NCBI GenBank assembly: GCA_963668595.1
Contig: OY764876.1
Span: 434,001-498,000, forward strand
Length of the DNA: 64,000 nt
Origin: GWE2-42-39 sp963668595
GTDB taxonomy: Bacteria > Bacteroidota > Bacteroidia > Bacteroidales > Prolixibacteraceae
Direction: 5' to 3'
Below, in pieces: positions 24,288-32,541 of the stretch. The translations under genes were made by a program, and so were the position numbers. Every line of letters begins with the position of its first letter. The stretch's first letter is position 1. Under the pieces are notes generated by a model. It was not told the origin of the DNA, searched no databases, and saw nothing but the letters and a program-made list of their open reading frames with translations.

Positions 24288-24593
24288 ATGAAAAAATCAA
24301 CATTGCTCAATTACCTAACTTATGGCTACATGGCCGAACTTGATTCGAAAGAATATGAATCATTGAAAAATGATTTAATACAGCATGACAAAAGTACAAA
24401 TGCGTCTGATGCTGGCGTACTCGCTGAAAGCATCATTAAAAATTACCCGCAATTTCAAATTATGCATGATGCTTACATGAGAAAAAGAGCTGATAAAATG
24501 TCTTCTGACATTTCAATTATTAAAGTGATCGTTCTTATTTCTTTTATTGCTTCAATTGTTGTTGGAATTTTTATTGCATCTGGAATTAAATAA
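24288..24593 (+). CDS. Hypothetical single-pass membrane protein, 101 aa
   Basis: Soluble helical N-terminal part (about 70 residues) and a C-terminal transmembrane helix (IKVIVLISFIASIVVGIFIA). Phage protein of unknown role; could be tail-anchored at the inner membrane facing the cytoplasm. Confidence 0.6.
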   Translation: MKKSTLLNYLTYGYMAELDSKEYESLKNDLIQHDKSTNASDAGVLAESIIKNYPQFQIMHDAYMRKRADKMSSDISIIKVIVLISFIASIVVGIFIASGIK

Positions 24594-24600
24594 AAATTTA

Positions 24601-24608
24601 TACATTTG
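24601..24608 (+). promoter_or_regulatory. -7 box upstream of the structured Bro leader
   Basis: TACATTTG fits TAnnTTTG and precedes the folded leader at 24605-24785. A clear -33 box at the right spacing is not seen. If used, transcription would begin near 24615, leaving about 170 nt of leader. Confidence 0.4.
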
Positions 24609-24785
24609 CCCTTGAACGACATTTATACATCTCTTGGGCAAAAAATTAGGTTATTTTTTGTAACAAGATAAAGGCAGCGCCTACTATGGAGGCAGGAACG
24701 AAAGAACCTGCGACTTACACGCCCAGCGTATAAGTGTCGTTCACTCCTAATGTAGGCGTTGCTGTTTTATCGCAATTCTTTTAAA
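24605..24785 (+). ncRNA. Structured RNA leader before the Bro-N gene
   Basis: A long outer stem pairs GATAAAGGCAGCGCCTAC (24667-24684) with GTAGGCGTTGCTGTTTTATC (24752-24771). Inside are GGAG/CTCC (24688/24744), hairpin GCAGG-CCTGC (24692-24711) and hairpin CTTA.ACGC/GCGT.TAAG (24714-24734), making a three-way junction. Upstream, TTTGCCC/GGGCAAA (24605/24636) forms another hairpin, and GAACGACATTTATAC (24614-24628) can pair with GTATAAGTGTCGTTC (24728-24742), in conflict with the second inner hairpin. Two exclusive folds suggest a switch or a processed small RNA. No known family recognised. Confidence 0.6.
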
Positions 24786-25493
24786 ATGAACGACAAAAAG
24801 AATGAAAACAAGGCTCAGAGTAATGGTGAGCAATGTGAAGTAATGACTTTCCAGTATTCGGAAAGTAAATCCGAAATTCAATCAGTTCTATTCATGAATG
24901 AACCGTGGTTAGTGGCCGCTGATCTTTGTTCTATCCTTGATTTATCTAATGTAACAAAAGCATTGAATGGATTGGATGAAGATGAAAAGCTGACCTTACC
25001 AATGGTTAGGGCAGGTCAGATGAGAGAGGTTAATTGTGTGAATGAAAGTGGTTTTTATAATTTGGTTTTTAAAAGCAGGAAGCCAGAAGCCAAAGCGTTC
25101 CGTAAGTGGGTAACCAGCGAGGTACTTCCTGCTATACGCAAAAAAGGGTATTACGGGGTTCGGGCTGAGCAAAAAGCCGATTTTATTGATGCCCGCGATG
25201 TTCCTTACCAGCGGCAGGAGTTAAACGGGGTAGCCATACGCTGCATTGAGGTAGGTGGCGAAACGTGGTTTTCGCTCAACGACATTCACCGCGCTATTGG
25301 CAGTAGCACCGAAAGCACACAGGCCGCACGTAAATTGAATAAAAAGAAACCACTGGCACAAAAGATATGGCTTTTCGGCAATACACACCCCAGTTGGTTT
25401 ACCAACAGTCTGGGGTTGCACTTGTTGGCTACCAGTAGCCGCAAACTAACCACAACAGCACAGTTGCAACTTAATTTCGGAGGGCAGGCATAA
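24786..25493 (+). CDS. Bro-N domain antirepressor-like protein
   Basis: 235 aa. Residues about 20-130 form a Bro-N domain (EPWLVAADLCSILDLSNVTK, then LVFKSRKPEAKAFRKWVTSE followed by VLPAIRKKGYYGVR), found in phage antirepressors and baculovirus Bro DNA-binding proteins. The C-terminal half holds a second domain (IRCIEVGGETWFSLNDIHRA) that resembles another DNA-binding/KilA-like module. It may antagonise the S24 repressor or control the late switch. I start at the ATG at 24786, after the structured leader. Confidence 0.8.
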   Translation: MNDKKNENKAQSNGEQCEVMTFQYSESKSEIQSVLFMNEPWLVAADLCSILDLSNVTKALNGLDEDEKLTLPMVRAGQMREVNCVNESGFYNLVFKSRKPEAKAFRKWVTSEVLPAIRKKGYYGVRAEQKADFIDARDVPYQRQELNGVAIRCIEVGGETWFSLNDIHRAIGSSTESTQAARKLNKKKPLAQKIWLFGNTHPSWFTNSLGLHLLATSSRKLTTTAQLQLNFGGQA

Positions 25494-25705
25494 TGGAAAA
25501 CATTTTTGTAAACTTCAAAAGTGAGCTAACTGCGCACAAGGAAGCGTATGAAGCCCGTGGAAAAGAAGTTTTCCGTACCCGTATGCAATGCCAGTGCAAA
25601 CCCGTGTTTAACCGCCGTAACGGTATATTGGTTGTTTCGGGCAACCGTGTAGTTGCTAAAGTAATATGCTGCAAAGCATGCGCGATAGGAGGTGTGCCAT
25701 GGTAA
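25493..25705 (+). CDS. Hypothetical Cys-rich protein, 70 aa
   Basis: Begins in the stop of the Bro-N gene (TAATGG overlap). It has cysteines as C-Q-C near residue 30 and CCKAC near the end, which could form a small zinc site. Overlaps the next start. Function unknown. Confidence 0.55.
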   Translation: MENIFVNFKSELTAHKEAYEARGKEVFRTRMQCQCKPVFNRRNGILVVSGNRVVAKVICCKACAIGGVPW

Positions 25706-25959
25706 CCATACTGAAAGACCGCTTTATAATAGAGGTAGAATGCGGCACTGCTGCACATGAAGACTACGTTGATACAATGAACGGAATTGTTGAGTGCATA
25801 CAGGCACAGTCTGACGATTTTTTAGACCGCAATTACGACCTGCTGGAGTTGCTCCGGCAAATGCTGCCAAATAAAGAACAAGCCCGCTCAATGGTCAGCG
25901 ACGATGTTACTGACCAATTAAGCGAACACCACATAGGAATGAAGCTGCGAAAAGTATAG
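25699..25959 (+). CDS. Hypothetical early phage protein, 86 aa
   Basis: Last gene of the early operon; its ATG at 25699 overlaps the previous stop. Acidic helical protein (DFLDRNYDLLELLRQMLPNK). The frame also continues upstream, but that part lies in the preceding gene. A strong terminator follows 10 bp after the stop. Confidence 0.55.
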   Translation: MVTILKDRFIIEVECGTAAHEDYVDTMNGIVECIQAQSDDFLDRNYDLLELLRQMLPNKEQARSMVSDDVTDQLSEHHIGMKLRKV

Positions 25960-25969
25960 TACAGCAAAG

Positions 25970-25999
25970 GCCCGGTTCAAGTTTACCGGGCTTTTTTTT
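25970..25999 (+). terminator. Rho-independent terminator of the early operon
   Basis: GCCCGGT (25970-25976) pairs with ACCGGGC (25985-25991) around an 8-base loop, followed by eight Ts. It closes the transcript that begins near 14,240 and separates early from middle/late genes. Confidence 0.92.
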
Positions 26000-26001
26000 G
26001 C

Positions 26002-26032
26002 TTGACACGTAAGCAAATGGTTTTTACTTTTG
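26002..26032 (+). promoter_or_regulatory. Promoter for the gene at 26052
   Basis: TTGACA-like -33 element (TTG at 26002-26004) and a perfect -7 box TACTTTTG (26025-26032), spaced by 20 bp as in Bacteroidota promoters. It lies directly after the early terminator and gives the following gene its own transcription start. Confidence 0.65.
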
Positions 26033-26051
26033 TAAAAAAGCCACACTAAAA

Positions 26052-26276
26052 ATGAGTTATACCCGAAAAAACCTACTGCAACGACAAATCGATATACAGG
26101 CAATCGTACTCGAACACCGGGCAAAAGGAGTAAAGCAGAAGTGGGTGTATGAAAATATTGTTTGGCCTACCTACCGTATATCGCGCCGAACTTTTTACGA
26201 TTACCTGGGCAACAATGCCAAAGCCGAATTGAAGCGGCTTGTGGCAGTTGAAATGCAACAACCAAGTTTATTTTAA
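26052..26276 (+). CDS. Small phage protein with HTH-like C-half, possible late regulator
   Basis: 74 aa, alone behind its own promoter between the early terminator and the minus-strand head operon. The segment AKGVKQKWVYENIVWPTYRI followed by SRRTFYDYLG looks like a helix-turn-helix of the phage regulator kind. In Mu this position belongs to mor/C, the activators of middle and late genes; a comparable role is an inference from position and size. Its last 9 bp overlap the end of the convergent gene. Confidence 0.5.
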   Translation: MSYTRKNLLQRQIDIQAIVLEHRAKGVKQKWVYENIVWPTYRISRRTFYDYLGNNAKAELKRLVAVEMQQPSLF

Positions 26277-26732
26277 TTCAATATCAGGCGGTACAGGTTT
26301 TTGTGTATAGCTCTTTTGAGCCGATCTATCAACCACCGTATTTTTAAACAGATGGGTAAATGCCTGAATGGTGTCGTACCGTTTTTGGCGGTATGTTTTC
26401 ACCCGGCTAAGCCCCATAAACCCCGAAAGAGCTGAATACACCTGATTAACAATCTCCATTTGTTCCACATAGTTGTCCAGCGTTGGAGAGTTCTGGTGGC
26501 TTTGGTGTACCGGCAGAACGGCAACCGTAATGCCGATGTTTGTTTTCCCGTTCTGGGCGCGGTTACCCATGTCGTTCCAGTCGATTGCGTCCAGATCGAT
26601 AAGTACAGCCGGATAGCTGATTGGGTAGGCTTGCTCCGGATCGGCTAACTGTCCCTTATCGGCATCAATGGTTTTAAGTTCCGGAAGTTTCTCGCGTAGG
26701 TGGTTGGCTATTTCTTTGTAAATGTTGAACAT
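26268..26732 (-). CDS. Phage structural protein, Mu gp37-like position
   Basis: 154 aa, last gene of the minus-strand head operon. It begins with a helix (MFNIYKEIANHLREKLPELK) and has a beta-rich middle (YPAVLIDLDAIDWND, then NIGITVAVLPVHQSHQNS). Similar proteins lie after the gpG homologue in Bacteroidota Mu-like phages; the role is likely head-tail joining or neck, not proven. Upstream, 26733-26766 is an AT-rich spacer with repeated TTAGAT. Confidence 0.55.
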   Translation of the reverse strand: MFNIYKEIANHLREKLPELKTIDADKGQLADPEQAYPISYPAVLIDLDAIDWNDMGNRAQNGKTNIGITVAVLPVHQSHQNSPTLDNYVEQMEIVNQVYSALSGFMGLSRVKTYRQKRYDTIQAFTHLFKNTVVDRSAQKSYTQKPVPPDIELK

Positions 26733-26766
26733 TTTAGATAATAGATTTTAGATGTTAGACATTAGA

Positions 26767-27282
26767 TTAAGAGTTTAGAATATTGGTGATGTCGCGTTCA
26801 ATGCGCTGGTCTATCTTGTCAATCAATTCCTGTGAATGTCCGATAAATTGCCGTTGTGGAATATTCGACCCCGGATGTTTTACTTTTCGTCGCATGATCA
26901 TTCCGTTTTTGCCCATAAAACGCAGGGCTTTTCGTCCGCCACGCGGTTTAATCTCGTGAGGCTTTGTTTTGCCTCCACGGTTATGGATCGATCCGTACAC
27001 CACGTCAGTTCCCCAGCTTGTTTTACCCAGATCGGCCTGATAGTCGATTGAGTCCTGTAACTCCCGGCTCTCGCCTGTAAGTATTTTGCGCCCGGTTTCG
27101 CTTTTTCGCTTCGGCCACGGGTGCAGGCCATTGTTTACAAAGCCTTCTTTGTCGAAGTTCTCTTTGAAATGTTCAACGCCCATCTTTCCAACAATGCGGG
27201 GGGCATCCTTGCGAATGTATTTAGCCAGTTCTTTTTGATGCCTGGCTAAATCGGTTGCCAGTTGTTTTATATCGCGAGCCAT
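26767..27282 (-). CDS. Phage virion morphogenesis protein (Mu gpG-like)
   Basis: 171 aa. Conserved gpG-type features: an N-terminal helix (IKQLATDLARHQKELAKYIR), FKENFDKEGF, GLHPWPKRK, GRKILTGESRELQDSIDYQ and a C-terminal IPQRQFIGHSQEL block. gpG proteins act in tail-tip or head-tail completion. I start at the ATG at 27282, giving the usual start of the family; the upstream in-frame part to 27345 falls in a GC-rich hairpin region. Confidence 0.75.
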   Translation of the reverse strand: MARDIKQLATDLARHQKELAKYIRKDAPRIVGKMGVEHFKENFDKEGFVNNGLHPWPKRKSETGRKILTGESRELQDSIDYQADLGKTSWGTDVVYGSIHNRGGKTKPHEIKPRGGRKALRFMGKNGMIMRRKVKHPGSNIPQRQFIGHSQELIDKIDQRIERDITNILNS

Positions 27283-27373
27283 TGACTTTATATTTAAAAT
27301 GTTATATCTTTGTAGTTCCTTAGGTCTCCGGACTTGGGGAGCCAAACAGTAGCCGGTGCGTTTTTCGTCCCGG

Positions 27374-28618
27374 CTATTGTGATTTTAAAGCCCCGTTTAT
27401 AATATCATCAACACTGAATCGTTTAGTCAGCCGATTACCTTTTACGAAATATACCCCATTAATATAGGTGGTTTCGCCTGCCCCCTTCGAGCGGTTGAAT
27501 GCGTCGCGTATTATATCATCGTCAATATCAGTATTGAATTCAATTAGTAAATCAATTGGGTCTCCGTGCGCCCTTCCTTTGCTCTGACTTGCGTCGTAGA
27601 TATGTTTTCGCAAACGTTTTACCGAGGTACTTCCGGTTGTTTTAAATTCGATGAATGTTCCGTTCATTATTGCGTCAGCCGTTGGTATTCTTTCTTTTGA
27701 ACTATTTTCAAAAGGAGCAATAAGCTCTATCAGGTTACCTTTATCGGCCAACATTTTTCCGATTCTGAAATTTTCGGCAAACTCACTTTCTTTCCGAACA
27801 TCAGCAACAGAGAACACACAGCCGTTGGTCTTTTTATTGAAATAGAATTCAGTAATATCCTTTTCATCGATGTTATACACCGCTGCGATATTGCTTTTAA
27901 TGATTGCTCCTGCATCTTTGCTGCCTGCTTTTATGTGCGGGTGCGAAGTGCTGAATAAAGCCCCATCTTTACCCGGATTATTATCTAATCCCGGCTCCGG
28001 TTCCGGCAGACGCTTGGGTATAATGGTTAACTCTTCATCGGTGGTTGTCCAGCCGCACTGGCAACCCCAATCGCTTGGCGGCAGAATTGAATCCAGCTTG
28101 GGATCGTCCATCGCAAAAACAAGCCCGTAAAATGGTTTGTGCTTGTCGCGTGGCTCTTTGGCTGTCGATGCCAGGTACTTGATGTTTGGGAATAAATCAG
28201 CATCTTCTAAAGCCTTTGCCCAGCGTTTTGCGCTGCGGCTGGCTTTCTTTGCTGTGTTCCACTCCGCTTTCAGGTGATTGTAGTTGTAATCCTTCACTGT
28301 TCCGCGCACTTCTTCAGCAAAATCGCTGAATGTAGCCGCTTTCGAGGCTGCTTTCAGGTTCTCAAGTGTCTGTGTTTGGTTTTTACTTTTGAAAGCCGCA
28401 AACACGCCGTTCTGATACTTCAATTGGCTGGCCAGTGGCTTGTACTGTTTCCCAAACTCCAGATCAACGGCTTCGTTCAGTTTGTTTACTGTAATCTCCC
28501 ACAATTCGCGTGGAAATTCGCCATCGTAGCTGCCGGTATATATCTTTTTCAGTGCGCGGGTGACCGATTGCTCCATTCCGGTTATTTCTTCCGGAGTGAA
28601 CTCATCAGACAGGCACAT
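27374..28618 (-). CDS. Minor head protein (Mu gpF/SPP1 gp7-like) fused to a nuclease-like domain
   Basis: 414 aa. The first 210 residues are the phage minor head protein domain (EWNTAKKASRSAKRWAKALE, PRDKHKPFYGLVFAMDDPKL, then PSDWGCQCGW). After a Pro/Gly linker near residue 220, the C-terminal 150 residues resemble toxin-type RNases (CdiA-CT/PBECR kind): AENFRIGKMLADKGNLIELI, a central GTFIEFKTTGSTSVKRLRKH and DPIDLLIEF. The upstream frame is open to about 28700 without ATG, GTG or TTG and would code a Cys/His cluster (HAHSCGC) before M1, so the true start may be unusual. The protein may carry the nuclease into the new host with the DNA. Confidence 0.75.
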   Translation of the reverse strand: MCLSDEFTPEEITGMEQSVTRALKKIYTGSYDGEFPRELWEITVNKLNEAVDLEFGKQYKPLASQLKYQNGVFAAFKSKNQTQTLENLKAASKAATFSDFAEEVRGTVKDYNYNHLKAEWNTAKKASRSAKRWAKALEDADLFPNIKYLASTAKEPRDKHKPFYGLVFAMDDPKLDSILPPSDWGCQCGWTTTDEELTIIPKRLPEPEPGLDNNPGKDGALFSTSHPHIKAGSKDAGAIIKSNIAAVYNIDEKDITEFYFNKKTNGCVFSVADVRKESEFAENFRIGKMLADKGNLIELIAPFENSSKERIPTADAIMNGTFIEFKTTGSTSVKRLRKHIYDASQSKGRAHGDPIDLLIEFNTDIDDDIIRDAFNRSKGAGETTYINGVYFVKGNRLTKRFSVDDIINGALKSQ

Positions 28619-28695
28619 TTCACATCCACAGCTATGGGCATGATCGTAAAGGGCTGTTAACTCAGCCCGGAGACGTTCATTAGATCGCCCCGGGC

Positions 28696-29922
28696 TTAGC
28701 CGAAAAAATTTTTAAACCCTTTCTTTTTGCCGTTGGTCAATATAATGCCCCTGTCTGAAAGTTCCTCGTTTATTGCCGGGGCTTCTTTTTGTTTGAGCTT
28801 TGCACCGCCTTTGGGCGTTGGTATGTTGTAACGATCGTACCAGTATTCAGCCGGAATTTCAATTTCTTCAGCGACCTTTTTATCAATCTCTACACGGTCT
28901 TTAATGTTGGTGCTGTCTTCGTCAGCATATTTAAAGCGGCCATCTCCCGGATTGTACCCGTGCAGGTCGAGCTGACGGCGAAACTGAGTGTTCAGTATGC
29001 GGAGTGCAAACATCCGGTCAGCCTCAAAAACCTCTTCTTCCGATTCGGCATGAACCTCGCCTTTGTAATTTCCACCCTCTGCATCAACCGTCATGGTACT
29101 GCACAGAATGATTTTGCTCATTTCCTTGTTGCAGAAATCAGCTAAACCTTCGTAAGCCGTTTTTCCTGACGTACTGGTTTTATTTTGTTCAAATTCGATT
29201 GAACAGGTGTCAGGAATAGCTACACTTGCAGCTGATCCCATTCCATCCATTGCAGTAACAAGCTCTTTGCGTGCAGTTGGATCATGAGCCGGAAATTTCC
29301 CCTTTTTTAGCGGCATTCCGAACAGTTCGCAGAAGGTTGCCCAATCGGCAATGTCTCCGCGTTTGTAAAGTACATACGGCGCACATTTCAGTAATAAACC
29401 CAAATCGTTTGTTCTACCGGCTGTGATGATGTAGGGAGCAAACTTCTTATCCAGATAATCAATCCCGGCATTCAGTGAGTCTCCCTCCTTGTACTTATAA
29501 ACATGTCTTTCGGGTACTACGTGTCGGCGGTCGATCAGCTTTGCGGCCGGGTCTTTTTCTCCGGGCATGATAATGTCGTGCCAAATAAGTGAGAAGCCAA
29601 AATAACGGCTTTCAATAATGTACCGAAGAATATCTTCGAACGCCTGACTTTCGATCAGGTCGGTAATGATTTCGTTTTCCTTTCCTTTTGTCGCAAAAAT
29701 AATCGGTGCATTGGTCAGGTTCATGATCCGTTTTTCGGTAACAGCAGTGAGGTGACCGTCGAGCATAATGTCGTGATACAGGTTCATTAATTTCGACCGA
29801 TCAGGGTAGTCGGGGTCTTCAGACGATTTTAACGCGAGCTGCCACTTCGCAATATCTTTGGGCGTACGGTCGTACGAACTTATCCGAATGTCAATTTCTG
29901 CAGTTTGTTTCGTTGTTGTCAT
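28696..29922 (-). CDS. Portal protein (DUF935, Mu gp29-like)
   Basis: 408 aa. Family features of DUF935 portals are visible: RYIIESRYFGFSLIWHDI, then RRHVVPERHVYKYKEGDSL, DWATFCELFGMPLKKGKFPA and FCNKEMSKIILCSTMTVDA. The portal forms the dodecameric channel for DNA packaging and tail joining. The start is placed at the ATG at 29922 (MTTTKQTAEID), 4 bp after the upstream gene's stop. Confidence 0.85.
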   Translation of the reverse strand: MTTTKQTAEIDIRISSYDRTPKDIAKWQLALKSSEDPDYPDRSKLMNLYHDIMLDGHLTAVTEKRIMNLTNAPIIFATKGKENEIITDLIESQAFEDILRYIIESRYFGFSLIWHDIIMPGEKDPAAKLIDRRHVVPERHVYKYKEGDSLNAGIDYLDKKFAPYIITAGRTNDLGLLLKCAPYVLYKRGDIADWATFCELFGMPLKKGKFPAHDPTARKELVTAMDGMGSAASVAIPDTCSIEFEQNKTSTSGKTAYEGLADFCNKEMSKIILCSTMTVDAEGGNYKGEVHAESEEEVFEADRMFALRILNTQFRRQLDLHGYNPGDGRFKYADEDSTNIKDRVEIDKKVAEEIEIPAEYWYDRYNIPTPKGGAKLKQKEAPAINEELSDRGIILTNGKKKGFKNFFG

Positions 29923-29926
29923 CTCT

Positions 29927-30346
29927 TTAAAAATGATTTGTTCGTCTTGGGTTACTTGACACACTCACCTGTGTTTCGGGGGTAAATTCTTCGGTTTGAC
30001 CTGCTAATTTTGCCCCACTCAGGATAAATTTGCCCGACTGAATTTTATCGAGCGTTTTTACGGCATCTTCGTAGTCGATACGACGCAGTTCAGTCATGCT
30101 ATTGCATACTTTGTGCAGCTTGTAAATAGCGATGGTCCGGGCGATGGCCAGTATTGTTTTATTGCGCTGTTCGTCTTCTTTTCCGAACAGGTCTGCAGCA
30201 TCGTACCGGGTGCAGATATACCCGTCAATCTCTGACTGTGCCTCGTTGCATGCAGTTTCTATCTTCGAATCATCATCGCGGGTTACCCCTGCCAGAATTT
30301 CATCGTAAATATCCTGATCTAAATCCTCCTTAGTGATGAATGCCAT
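29927..30346 (-). CDS. DUF1320-like head-completion protein
   Basis: 139 aa, helical with acidic N-terminus (MAFITKEDLDQDIYDEILAG), then SEIDGYICTRYDAADLF, as in the DUF1320/gp36 family of Mu-like phages, which is thought to join head and tail. The start at 30346 follows the terminase stop by 1 bp. It precedes the portal gene in transcription order. Confidence 0.7.
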   Translation of the reverse strand: MAFITKEDLDQDIYDEILAGVTRDDDSKIETACNEAQSEIDGYICTRYDAADLFGKEDEQRNKTILAIARTIAIYKLHKVCNSMTELRRIDYEDAVKTLDKIQSGKFILSGAKLAGQTEEFTPETQVSVSSNPRRTNHF

Positions 30347-30347
30347 A

Positions 30348-31862
30348 CTAATATTTGTTATTTCGGCGTGTGCCGAGAATTTGTACATCGTTGCGTTTTT
30401 CTCCTTCGTAAACCACGAATTGAGAAAGGTAGCTTACTGATTGTTCATCGGCATCCGGGCTATCGTCGTGAGTACGGTATCCCGGTTCAATACCTTTCAG
30501 TTGGTTAATGCCTGTCTGCATGTCGTTGTTGGCATATTCGGCTTCGTCGTAATACATGCGCCCGTTTTGATAATAGGGGTGCATACTCATTAGCCTGTCG
30601 AATTTTTTCACCCGTGGTTTTGGTGAAATCACAATGTTTAAAGGCTTTTTAAATTCTCTCTCAGCTTCTTTTAAGGCATCGCGGAGCGGATCGTTCCAGA
30701 ATTGTTCTTCGACCCGCCAATGAATAATTACCGACGGTGGAAGTGTGGCCTGATATTGATACATGAAGCGAATGGCCTCAATCATTTTACACTGCCGCAC
30801 AAATGCTTTCAAACACCAAAAATTGAAGCCGTTTAACCCCCAAACTTTAACCGCATTGTAGTCGTTATTGCCCGAATAGGCAACATCCCAAAATCCTACT
30901 ATGTGCCTGAAATGATCGAGTCGTGGGCGTTTGCCCCATTGGATCAGATTATCGGTGAAAACCTTTCCTTCAACAAAGTGCTTGTGGTTGTATTCTGCCC
31001 GGCACGATATAGCACCGTCTTCTTCTTCCAGATCGCGGTAATAGTTGTCGTCGTACTTTTCAGACCATGCGGGTTTATAGGTCTTTTCGTCGTATGCCTC
31101 TACTAAATCAACCTTCCAGTTCGGGTGTCGTTTTTCAAGTAGATTCTGAATGCTTACCGGCCACGGATCATTGTTCGGGTGTAAATATCGACGGGTATCT
31201 CCGTCCATTGTTTTAAGCAAGGCTCCTTCAATCCATTTGACTGTTTCCATTTGTCGCATCGGATTTTTGGCCGTGTCTTGGTCTTCCAAATCGTCAGCAG
31301 AAATATAGTTTGGGCGAATAGCCCCTTTTCTCAAACCACGACAATCCTGCCCCATACCGATAGCCTGCCCCATAAACCGGCCGTCTTTTGTGCGAAAATC
31401 TCCATCTTCCCAACTGCCACGTAGAACCTGATCGCCGAAATAGTGAATGAGACGCTGGTTGCTCTCGAATTCGGCTTGCACATCCGAAAGCAGGTTGATC
31501 GCTTTTGTTTCGTTGTTTCCAACAATCACCTCGTAAACAAACTCACCGTTAATCCACAGATATATCGGGATGATAATATCAACCCATACTGATTTTGCCA
31601 AACCACGCCCCCAGCGAACCAGCCAACGCCCTTTTTTATTACGAAGCACATCTTTAGCCAGCCGTACATGAAAGGAAGCGGCTTTGGCACTGGCATAATG
31701 CGGAAAAAGGAACTCACAAAGAAACGCCGGGTCTTTTTTTAAACGGTCGATAATGGCTTTTCGTTGCTCCGGAGTTTCGAAGGGATTAATAGCTGTGCCG
31801 TCTTTAATAACCCGGAGCCGCTCTAAATATCTTTCCTTTGCTTGTTTATCGGCAATCCGCAT
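30348..31862 (-). CDS. Terminase large subunit
   Basis: 504 aa. N-terminal ATPase: WLVRWGRGLAKSVWVD is the Walker A-like loop, PNYISADDLEDQDTAK the Walker B region. C-terminal RNase H-like nuclease: VGFWDVAYSGNNDYNAVKVW gives the first metal-binding Asp, and the DDSPDADEQSV block near the C-terminus the last. It packages DNA into the head, in Mu-like phages by headful cutting in flanking host DNA. Its start overlaps the stop of the small-subunit gene. Confidence 0.88.
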   Translation of the reverse strand: MRIADKQAKERYLERLRVIKDGTAINPFETPEQRKAIIDRLKKDPAFLCEFLFPHYASAKAASFHVRLAKDVLRNKKGRWLVRWGRGLAKSVWVDIIIPIYLWINGEFVYEVIVGNNETKAINLLSDVQAEFESNQRLIHYFGDQVLRGSWEDGDFRTKDGRFMGQAIGMGQDCRGLRKGAIRPNYISADDLEDQDTAKNPMRQMETVKWIEGALLKTMDGDTRRYLHPNNDPWPVSIQNLLEKRHPNWKVDLVEAYDEKTYKPAWSEKYDDNYYRDLEEEDGAISCRAEYNHKHFVEGKVFTDNLIQWGKRPRLDHFRHIVGFWDVAYSGNNDYNAVKVWGLNGFNFWCLKAFVRQCKMIEAIRFMYQYQATLPPSVIIHWRVEEQFWNDPLRDALKEAEREFKKPLNIVISPKPRVKKFDRLMSMHPYYQNGRMYYDEAEYANNDMQTGINQLKGIEPGYRTHDDSPDADEQSVSYLSQFVVYEGEKRNDVQILGTRRNNKY

Positions 31863-32368
31863 TACATAGTCAGTTTTAACGAAATATCATTGATATGTTT
31901 TTCCTGAAAATTCAGGGTTTGCATGAACAGCTTTGGGTTGTCGTGCTGCATTGCTTCGAAAATGCTTTGCATTACTTCGAGGTAAATAGCCAACGGAACC
32001 TTGTTTTCTTTATTAATGTCTCGAAGGGTTTTGTTCCATTTCGACACCGCATCATCTATTTTGGCTATATCTTTACGAAGCTCCGATGCAAGTTCTGTAT
32101 CGGCCTTCTTTTCCGCTTCATTCAGCTCAATGCTTTTTCTGATTCGGTCATCGGCAAGGTTTGAAATAATCTGTTCTATATTGGCCACGCGCTGTGTTGG
32201 CGAAGTATGCCGGAGTCGCTGGTCTTTCTTCCATCGCTCATCGTCGGCATTAATCCACCCGGATAGTGTTTTCTCACTAACCCCTATAAGAAGAGATATT
32301 TCTTTGGCCGTTTTTTTCTGTTCAACAAACAGGATGTAGGCCAGTTTCCTTTCCTTGTCTTTTGCCAT
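31862..32368 (-). CDS. Terminase small subunit-like protein
   Basis: 168 aa, first gene of the minus-strand head operon. An N-terminal HTH (KKTAKEISLLIGVSEKTLSG, then WINADDERWKKD) and a long helical middle (DRIRKSIELNEAEKKADTEL) fit small terminase subunits that recognise packaging DNA. The final codons overlap the large-subunit start by 1 bp. The 173-bp divergent gap to 32542 should contain late promoters in both directions; no perfect TAnnTTTG box is seen in it. Confidence 0.7.
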   Translation of the reverse strand: MAKDKERKLAYILFVEQKKTAKEISLLIGVSEKTLSGWINADDERWKKDQRLRHTSPTQRVANIEQIISNLADDRIRKSIELNEAEKKADTELASELRKDIAKIDDAVSKWNKTLRDINKENKVPLAIYLEVMQSIFEAMQHDNPKLFMQTLNFQEKHINDISLKLTM

Positions 32369-32541
32369 TGTGGTTAACCTTTATCCGCAAATTTCAACTG
32401 AATTGATTCCTCTGGAAAGTATTAGTGCCGCGCTTGCATAAAACGCTGAAACCGTTGTACTTTTAGTTGATTGACGTTGATAAGCCTTGCATTTTTGGAG
32501 TCTTGAACCGCGAAAACGCAAAACAATTAATTAAAAGCTGC

